Shown here one piece after another: positions 57,077 to 64,000 of a stretch of DNA of 64,000 bases. The notes under the pieces were generated by a model. That model searched no databases, was not told the origin of the DNA, and was given only the letters and a program-made list of their open reading frames with translations. The stretch spans positions 682,001 to 746,000 of the forward strand of contig SPDT01000005.1 in NCBI GenBank assembly GCA_008477525.1. The letters run 5' to 3'. The DNA comes from Hypomyces perniciosus. Taxonomy: Eukaryota; Ascomycota; Sordariomycetes; Hypocreales; Hypocreaceae. Within the stretch, counting starts at the first letter, position 1. Each line of letters begins with the position of its first letter. Position numbers and translations under genes: made by a program.

Positions 57077-60000
57077 ATGCCAGGCCCAAAAGATGCACCG
57101 CTCCAAGATGTCGAGCCCACACCTAGTCACTTCGAGACATCGTCGTTGACGACAACACCGGAAATACTGCTTTTAGAAGCAGCTAGACAAGGGAACGCAA
57201 CTGAGGTTCGTCGATTATTGGACGAAGGGCGCTTTCGAATTGAGTCGAAAGACCCGACTGGACAAACACCATTGCATCTAGCCATCTTGAATGGCCATAC
57301 AGACCTGGTTCAGTGCCTGGTGGAGGAATACAACGCAGATATCGATGAAGCTACACATGATGGTAGCACACCTTTACATCTTGCTGTGAACATAGACTCG
57401 CGCGAGCTCATCGAAGTTCTAATCTCACTCGGGGGTGATGTGGACTCCATGAACGAGGATAGCGGAGCCACTCCTCTCCATATTGCGTGTGAACTTGGGA
57501 ACATCCAAATTACGGAAGTCCTTCTTGAGAATGACGCCAACATCGATGCAAGACGCCTTGATGGTTACACGCCGCTCTTTATTTCTGTGACTTCTGGTCA
57601 ATCGGAATTGACTGAATGTCTACTACAGCACCAAGCAGACAAGACTTTGCGTCTTCCCGACGGCACAAGCGTGGAGGAAGCTGCTGGCGGAAATGAAGAC
57701 ATAATACAGCTTCTGAAGACCGAAAGGCTGTTATTCAAGGGTCCTGAGATATATGACGACGAGCCTGAACCTGAGCCAAATCTCCCTCCTATCCAACACC
57801 CCCCACCCCCAACTGAAGATGACAAGCTCCAAGCTTGCCACGGCTTCGAGGCGACAGTTATCCAGTTCTCTATTAGTGAGAGAGAACGCCGTTCTCATCG
57901 ACGCGTTTCTATCTACGATCTGCTTTATGGGAAAGGAAGTGATGTTTCTGCATTCCCTGGCCTACAGGATCTCCAGACAGGGGATGGGAAGATATTTACT
58001 TGGTATCATCTGCCCGCAAATAATGTGAGTCATCAATTTAACACCTTAGAAGACAAGAAACTGATTGAGTCGGTCCAGATGACATGGGTGGAGGTATTAT
58101 CGCAATTACTTTTTAACCCCTAACAGCAATAATGAGACTGACAATGCTAGGCAGACACTGATCGTGAAGCTTATCGCGAAGAAAATACCCAATGCCTCCA
58201 TGCCAGATGCAAATTTCAAGTCCAATCTCAGTCTCTCCACTCCATTTGGAGACTATGAACAATCGCAGAGTACCCATTCCTCTTTCCAACGACCTCCGTG
58301 TAGGCGAGTCGAGGTAAATCCATTATCTATCCAGGATAGCTGCAATGACTGACCAGGAAAAGCACCCTGACGAAAAATTCGCCTGGGGAACGCCCGAAAA
58401 AATCGTAACATTTGTAAGTTGTATGCCATTGCACGACATGATCTATATGCTGAACACCTTTCATATTCCTCTCCTTCACTATGAGCTATACGATGATTAC
58501 AAAACCATGGCAGCAACCCTTGGTGAAGTGAGGAAACGGGCTATAACGGCGAGGAGAACCAATCGACAAAGACCACTATCCACCTTTCAAGAGACCACCA
58601 CTACTATGCCTCCACCTCCACCTCCACCTCCACCTCCGCAACCCTCGGCTACTCCAGCAACTGTACCGAGTCCTCCTATTCTCTCTAAGCTGGCCCAGGA
58701 TGAAGAGGTAAAGCGAGGGACCATTAAATTACAAGTGGAATCCAAGGCCATAGATTTAACGATCAAAGACCGTGGTGCTTCCCATCATCCAACGGGTGAA
58801 ATAGCGCCAGCACTCACTCAAGACGTAGCAAGGGATGAAGAAACAACAACTGTTGCGGAACTGACACATGATAACGCCGGTATAAGCCGTCTTGCTGCCA
58901 ATACAGAAGAGCCGAGAAGAAAATTAAGGTTTCCAGGACAGGATGCATTGCTCGAGTATCGCAAACGAAAGAAAAGTAGAAAGGCTAAAAGGAAAATTTT
59001 CCATCACGCAACACCTGGGAATGCAACAGTAGAACTTGAAAATCCACATGCGAGCCTTATCAGAGGGTATACAATTCCCGAGGAACCTGGGCAACTAGGG
59101 CTACAGCCACGGAGAACGCTGGATCAATACTTCTACTCGCGCCTTGAGAACACATCTCATCGGGACCAGGATCAAGTTGTCTATAGGTATCTCAAAAAAG
59201 ATGCACGCAGACCCAAGATATTCATGGTTGACCAATTATGGCTATGGGTCCTCAACGGGGGTAAGCAATTTCCGGTGCATAGGGCAACTTTCGCTAATGT
59301 TGTTTGAGATACCATCATCACCTGTTGTCCAATTCGATGGCAAGCCTGGGTGAGCCGATCACAGCAACCCACAGCTGGCACGATTCCAATGTTGTGGGGA
59401 GCGGCGGGTTATTCTAGAGAGCCCCGGGTCGATTCGAACGATAACACCTACAAAGGGAGGAAAAGGGAGTCAAAAGTGCCTAAACTTGTACAAAACGACC
59501 CGATGAATGCTCATCAAAAGATACTAAAGCACCTTCGAGACCCAGCTAGGAAACCAATCACGTCAGTGTATGATCTCGCGAACATTGTCACTAATTACTG
59601 CGTCAATATCTTTGATGAGTATTCGATTCCTGAAGATTATCATTTCTTCTCCTTTTTCGAGCACTCCATCGGCAACGTGGTGCGTAATTTGCTTTCTCTC
59701 GTGTCACATGCTACGATGCTGACGGACAGGAAGAATGAAAAGGCAACCATATGCCTACAAGAGTTCCGACAAAACATTCACAAAGTAAAAGGGAAAAAAG
59801 ACGCTTGGCGTTTGATCGATATGAGTTTCACTGATGAGACAGATTTATTGGTCGAGATTGAAGATATCCAGGACGAATTGAACATCTTACAGCTCGTCCT
59901 GTCGGACCAGCAGAATACTGTTAAACAGCTGTCCAACATTATCGACTCAATCACGAATCAGGACGAGAGTTTGACTTCATCAAGGAGATTTGATAGCAGC

Positions 60001-60854
60001 AGCATCGAGAATCGGCTTACGCACGTGAAACTCATGCAAGGGATGGCCAAAAAGACTCGAGATTCGGTAGGTTTGTCCTAGAAGCACTGTTGAACCAGAT
60101 AGTATGGTCTAATGTCGGTATCTGCAGCTCTATAATCTGGTAGACTTGAAACAGAAACAAGCCAATTCCTTTGAGGCTTCGGCTGCTCGAGCTCAGGCGG
60201 AGCTCGCAGCAGAACAGACAGAAGAGTCTGCGAGGCAATCCAAGACGCTCGTAGTCTTTACTGTGGTGACCATAGTATTTGTGAGTGATCTCAGTGTTCC
60301 AAGGTACGACCTTGTAGTGTTGACTCATCGCTTGAAGCTGCCCTTATCATTTATGGCTGCGTTCTTTGCCATTCCCCTGGATGTTTTCCCCACAGATGAT
60401 AACCAGAAACTGGAGCTTGGATACGTCCTCAAGTACATGTGTATGGGCGCATTCAGCTGCGAAGCATTGCTAGGTAGCGATCACTTGGCTGATGACTTTT
60501 GTGACAGTAAGCATTGCATTCGCATCAGCTATACCATTTGTTTGGCTCGCTTTCAAGATTGACGACCTCTCCCGCACGATGAAAGAGCTACTTGGAAAGA
60601 AGATGATAAAGATTTCGCCACGCAATCTCCTGCTCGTGATCCTCTGTGTCATTATATTTATCATCGTTATTCCGGTCATCATCTGGACGACTCAACTAGC
60701 AACCAGTCTCAAGCTTACTCTTACTGTTTGTATGGCGATTCTGGTACTCACTGCAATAATATCGATAGGCGTGAGAAACTGGATATACGCTGAACGAGGC
60801 GAGCCCAAAGTCCTATCAATGTCAAGCAACAATACGACCAGCTTTGCAGATTGA
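57077..60854 (+). CDS. Ankyrin-repeat CorA-like membrane protein
   Basis: Eight exons read by eye: 57077-58024, 58079-58093 (15 nt), 58155-58313, 58357-59260, 59309-60066, 60128-60280, 60338-60440 and 60508-60854, giving about 1128 residues. Five or so ankyrin repeats come first (DPTGQTPLHLAILNGHTDLV, then DGSTPLHLAV, GATPLHIACELGN, DGYTPLFISVTSGQ). The family linker IYDLLYGKG and FTWYHLPANN follows, then a Pro-rich insert (PPPPPPPPPPQP). The CorA-like part has LQPRRTLDQYFYSRL, HRDQDQVVYRYLKKD, FMVDQLWLWVLNG and ETDLLVEIEDIQDELN. Four or so C-terminal membrane segments begin VFTVVTIVFLPLSFMAAFFA. The GMN motif of true Mg2+ channels is absent, as is usual in these fungal proteins, so transport is not proven. 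A 51-nt in-frame segment, 58414-58464, looks like a former intron. Confidence 0.85.
58414..58464 (+). other. Probable retained intron (acceptor lost) inside the ankyrin-CorA gene
   Basis: The segment starts with a consensus GTAAGT donor and has a GCTGAAC branch-like site 15 bases before its end, but ends TTTCAT where an intron would end TTTCAG. It is 51 nt long with no stop, so retention adds 17 residues. Removing it would bring the flanking residues into the usual family spacing around a conserved Pro-Leu-Leu-His-Tyr-Glu segment. Confidence 0.6.
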
Positions 60855-60973
60855 ACGAATGTTGGCGCATTAAAAGGCGACTAGCTGATAGGTAGAAGAC
60901 TAGGCACATGCTTGTAAACAGGTTTATGGTAGCTTCATATGTTATTATACAATCTACGAAGTAGGAAGTATAA

Positions 60974-62023
60974 TTAATCTAAATATGAGCATATTAAGAA
61001 CACAACTGTCAAGAAGGGTATGATGCTGAATGCCACTGCAGCCCACCCCAGCCCCATGGCGACAGATCCAACATGTCCTTTTATGGCACCGGCAGTGAGG
61101 GTTTCCGCCACGGTAGCAGCTCCGGCACTTGCTAAATGCTGCCAGAAGACAGACAGAAGTACCATCAATGCCGATATGAACAAGCATGATGCGGCGATAC
61201 GAGCAACCGGTCGTGCTGGGAAAGGCTTGACTTCGCTGTCTTCAGAGTCTTCCTCTCTAACCCAACCTGGGAACGTCAACAGCAACAAAAAGCTGATGAA
61301 GTCTAATGGCAAAGCGATGAATCTATGGAGTATATGAAGACTAATTAGTACTGGATTTCCTTACACGAATGCATGATGAGTTGTCTGGGGATTCATACAA
61401 TAACCCATTAAAGACAATACCGTCTTTGATACTTTTTGCGATGCCCACGAGATTTAGCGGGTCGTATGTAATGCTGGATTCATTCTGACCCATAGCTAGA
61501 TATTTGACAAGACTCGCAATGCCATTGGCGTTGGTCGAGCAGCTCCAATCTCCAGATGGCAAGCTGGCGCACAGTCCGATGAAACTCACGCGGACTTGCA
61601 ACGACGTATTATTCCCGACTAAACTTGCCAGAGCGGCAGAGATGTTTGTGCTTGCGTTGGCGGGATCTACCACCTTGTAAGAGAGGGAGAGGAGGTACAC
61701 ATCGTTGAGACCTTCGCTTGTACAGCCCCCCAGGATGATGCCTGCAGAAGCCGGTAAGTCGGTTGGCGTGGCTAATGGGCAGGCCAAATGAATATACATA
61801 TGAAGACAACTTTAATGATAATGACCGTTATTAAGATACGGTGGATACCTATAATCGGTATGATTCCTGTCAGGAGGACCCATGTTAGTCATGATGGCCA
61901 TTTTACGCGCGTAGCTCATCACACGCATAGTGTAGGGTGTGACGGACTATTATACCATCTTGATCGAAACCTAGTCGGACCAGAACCGATGGAGGAGGAG
62001 GAGAAGGTGGTGCCGGAGGCCAT
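60974..62023 (-). CDS. Fig1-like membrane protein (mating / calcium-influx regulator family)
   Basis: Introns fit at 61797-61742 and 61398-61323, the latter with a TACTAAT branch. The legible order is a first membrane segment IPIIGIHRILITVIIIKVVF, then LGGCTSEGLNDVYLLSLSY. A lumenal loop with the Fig1 signature follows (VRVSFIGLCASLPSGDWSC; G-x-C...C), then DPLNLVGIAKSIKDGIVFNG. Three more membrane segments include DFISFLLLLTFPGW and AVAFSIIPFLTVVFLICSYL. Fig1 proteins aid calcium entry and membrane fusion during mating in yeast, and hyphal development in filamentous fungi. The first exon is unsure: the likeliest upstream ATG is at 62023 (MASGTTFSSSS), but I cannot fix its splice to the first membrane segment. 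It is convergent with the ankyrin-CorA gene, 119 bp apart. Confidence 0.7.
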
Positions 62024-62811
62024 ACTGAAAATGTCCTTGTGGAGGTAACGAGTAACAGGTAATATATATTTTTACCCAATTCTGGCCAAGGATAGCAACC
62101 GGCAATGTTTCTGTGAGATGCTGGTGGCGACTGTGACCATAGGGTTGTTGTCTGACAGACTCGACTTCTACTCCGCACCATAATCTGGAGAGAATCCCAA
62201 GAATCGACGATCACGTGGAAGCAAGTGTTTCCAAAACTTCAACTGGCCAATGATAGATAATGTCTGCTGCGTAGGGGAAGCTGTGGTTGCTTGGCCGCGC
62301 AGCATTGCGGCCTGAAGACGCGGCTGAAAGTCCACGAATCGTGACAACCAATGGAGGTGATGAGCGGGTATGCCTTGTGCTGCAGACCCTGGCCTATGCA
62401 GCAAAGCCTGTCTTTCCTGTGTTCGTCATTACCACGAAGTACTTCGTAGAATCTGTATAATCTGACTGCAGAAATGCCACGATTCTTGCCTCTTTCGTCT
62501 GAAGTCCACCCCTTGAGCCATCTGTTAGACCGAAGTCTCCGGACCGGCTCCGACGCTAGCGGCCGGCCGGCCCGGTGAGATTGCACGGAGCACTCACGGA
62601 TACGAGGAGCTATCATCCGCACCATACTGTCTGCTGGGTTCATGATAAAACCGTCTTCACTGCTGATTCATGTCGTAGTTTACTTGACCATCGAGAACCT
62701 TTATCGGATGCAGGTGTTTGCAATCGGGTATGGGGGCATCGAACTTTAGGAAACATTGACGGCAGTGAGATGAGGAGGGATCGAAATGACTTAATATTCG
62801 TACAGACTCTA
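62024..62811. other. Spacer, no gene supported
   Basis: It lies between the Fig1-like start and the stop of the next minus-strand gene. It contains the perfect 14-bp palindrome ACGAAGTACTTCGT at 62434-62447. Short ORFs overlap on both strands with no domain. Confidence 0.55.
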
Positions 62812-64000
62812 CTAAGGGATCGCTTGCTCAGAGAATCGATTGAGCGCCTGAGCCCGCTGTTCTCTTGCTTGCGTACCGACATGATGACTTCGTAGATTCT
62901 CCACCTCCTTCAGCACCCGTACAAATTCCCTATGCATCAACCGCCGCTTTCCCAGCAAGTCCAGCGTATCCTGTGGTGGGGGGTTGTGTATCAGCTCCTC
63001 GGCGGCGGGATCGGCAACCAGGATACAAGCCTTCAGCGAGGCGTAGAGTGCTCCGGTGGGCCAGATCGGAGGCTGCTCTTTCAACATCTCTGGATACACC
63101 CAGCGTAGTGCATCAGTGCATAGCTTGCGGTCTCCCGTTGCTGCCAGGACGCGATATGCCAACTCGTATTGTTCGGGTGAGCGAGCTCTCTGAAATCTGG
63201 GGGGTGTGCGGAAAACATCCCAGAACCTCTCCCAGTCTACACGATAAGCGTAAACAGCCATGAGCCGAAGTACTTGATTGTGATCCAGGGGAGATCTCGT
63301 CTCGACTAGAAGAAACTCAAGGTTCTTTTGCGCACGCTGTAGCTCAGGACCGTAGGCTGGTGAGGCAACAAGAGATTCAATGAGGGTAACTAGCCAGTCC
63401 TTGGACATAATCGACATTCCACGCTCCTCAGCCACTAGACAAAGCTGGTCCACAAGCGCAATTCGTTCCGATGCGGTGCCTTGAGTCGATGGAGATGCCT
63501 GAAAGACTGCCGAAATCAGAGCTTGAATGCTTTCTGGATTTAAAGAAGCCCCCGCTACTTGAAGATCGCGTATTTGCTGCCGTAATATGCCCAGATCAAG
63601 TGCATTGCCATTCGTCTGATCTTCGGCTACTTCTGGCTCGGGATGACTTGGAGTCGCCTTTGATTCACTTCGCTGGGCATGGGATTGAAGACGACGTGCC
63701 AGTGTTGAAAATTGCCGCTGGTGCTGGGAGGCCCGTTTCAGGGCCTGCCATTGCATCGCAGATGAACTGGTGGATAGCTGGACTCTTGATGACATAGATG
63801 CCTCCAATTCAGCCGCATCTATCGCCTTCTTTCCCCTTATTTTTTGGCCTTCCTCCAGGCTCCTCTTCAGTATGCCTTGCCAGAGTGTCTCTAAATCAAG
63901 CTCATTTCGCCTGGACTCCGTCATACATTGTACCACAACGGTGGTGGTTCCTGTTAGTGGCGCGCCAAACCCAGAGAATCGTCCGCTTTCGTCGAAGCTC
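62812..64000 (-). CDS. Conserved hypothetical protein, C-terminal part (mitochondrial PPR-like helical protein?), runs off the window
   Basis: The frame is open from the window edge to a stop at 62812, about 395 codons, without intron signals; the true start lies beyond 64000. The visible part begins FDESGRFSGFGAPLTGTTTV, then MTESRRNELDLETLW. It is mainly amphipathic helices in pairs (LVTLIESLVASPAYGPELQ, NQVLRLMAVYAYRVDWERFW, YELAYRVLAATGDRKLCTDA), which suggests a helical-repeat (PPR or TPR type) protein. The segment QRQFSTLARRLQSHAQRS is Arg/Ser rich. A role in mitochondrial gene expression is a guess from this pattern; I do not recognise a named family. Confidence 0.7.
   Translation of the reverse strand, partial: SFDESGRFSGFGAPLTGTTTVVVQCMTESRRNELDLETLWQGILKRSLEEGQKIRGKKAIDAAELEASMSSRVQLSTSSSAMQWQALKRASQHQRQFSTLARRLQSHAQRSESKATPSHPEPEVAEDQTNGNALDLGILRQQIRDLQVAGASLNPESIQALISAVFQASPSTQGTASERIALVDQLCLVAEERGMSIMSKDWLVTLIESLVASPAYGPELQRAQKNLEFLLVETRSPLDHNQVLRLMAVYAYRVDWERFWDVFRTPPRFQRARSPEQYELAYRVLAATGDRKLCTDALRWVYPEMLKEQPPIWPTGALYASLKACILVADPAAEELIHNPPPQDTLDLLGKRRLMHREFVRVLKEVENLRSHHVGTQAREQRAQALNRFSEQAIP

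Overview
The window comes from the nuclear genome of a filamentous ascomycete, a Pezizomycotina fungus and probably one of the Sordariomycetes or Hypocreales. The grounds are short introns (about 43-140 nt) with GTRAGT-like donors and CTRAC-like branch sites. The genes are monocistronic on both strands. The families are typical of filamentous fungi: LaeA-like methyltransferase, a 7TM-RGS protein, ankyrin-CorA, a C2H2-TPR protein, a gasdermin-like protein and Zn2Cys6 factors. I see no rRNA, tRNA or CRISPR. Species cannot be named from the sequence.

Left part (1-11 kb), fast-evolving accessory block. It holds a C2H2/TPR repeat protein (minus), a compact intact gasdermin-like gene (4290-5189, plus), and convergent with it a subtilisin (S8) protease gene with a DUF7580-like helical front half (minus). 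The pair recalls the Podospora anserina het-Q1/het-Q2 cell-death system (gasdermin plus S8 protease). Here the gasdermin reading frame is intact, but the protease carries an in-frame TAG and a one-base-type frameshift. Next to it lies a Zn2Cys6 transcription factor ruined by stops and Cys-to-Tyr changes of the RIP (C-to-T/G-to-A) type.

Middle (11-38 kb), gene-poor. Four kb with no recognisable gene precede an adenylation-domain/transmembrane-flavoprotein fusion (TmpA/TmpB type, 15041-18609). After it come an enoyl-CoA hydratase/isomerase (21783-23564), a 5.5 kb empty AT-richer stretch, a 7TM-RGS protein (29068-30925) and a further 7.9 kb without a supported gene. These deserts hold microsatellites, short tandem repeats and many copies of a dispersed palindromic motif (GTACTCCGTAC / TACGGAGTAC and TACGAAGTA variants).

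Right part (38.8-56.6 kb), conserved housekeeping block. It contains a LaeA-like methyltransferase, head-to-head ESF1 and DBP4 (both small-subunit rRNA processing), a SUN-domain nuclear-envelope protein, UDP-glucose 4-epimerase, a zeta-crystallin-type quinone oxidoreductase with a probable optional mitochondrial presequence, and a DHH-family exopolyphosphatase. The end (57-64 kb) has an ankyrin-repeat CorA-like membrane protein with an apparently lost splice acceptor, a Fig1-like membrane protein, and the C-terminal part of a mitochondrial-looking protein running off the window.

Exon limits were read by eye from splice consensus, reading frame and family continuity; none is backed by transcripts.
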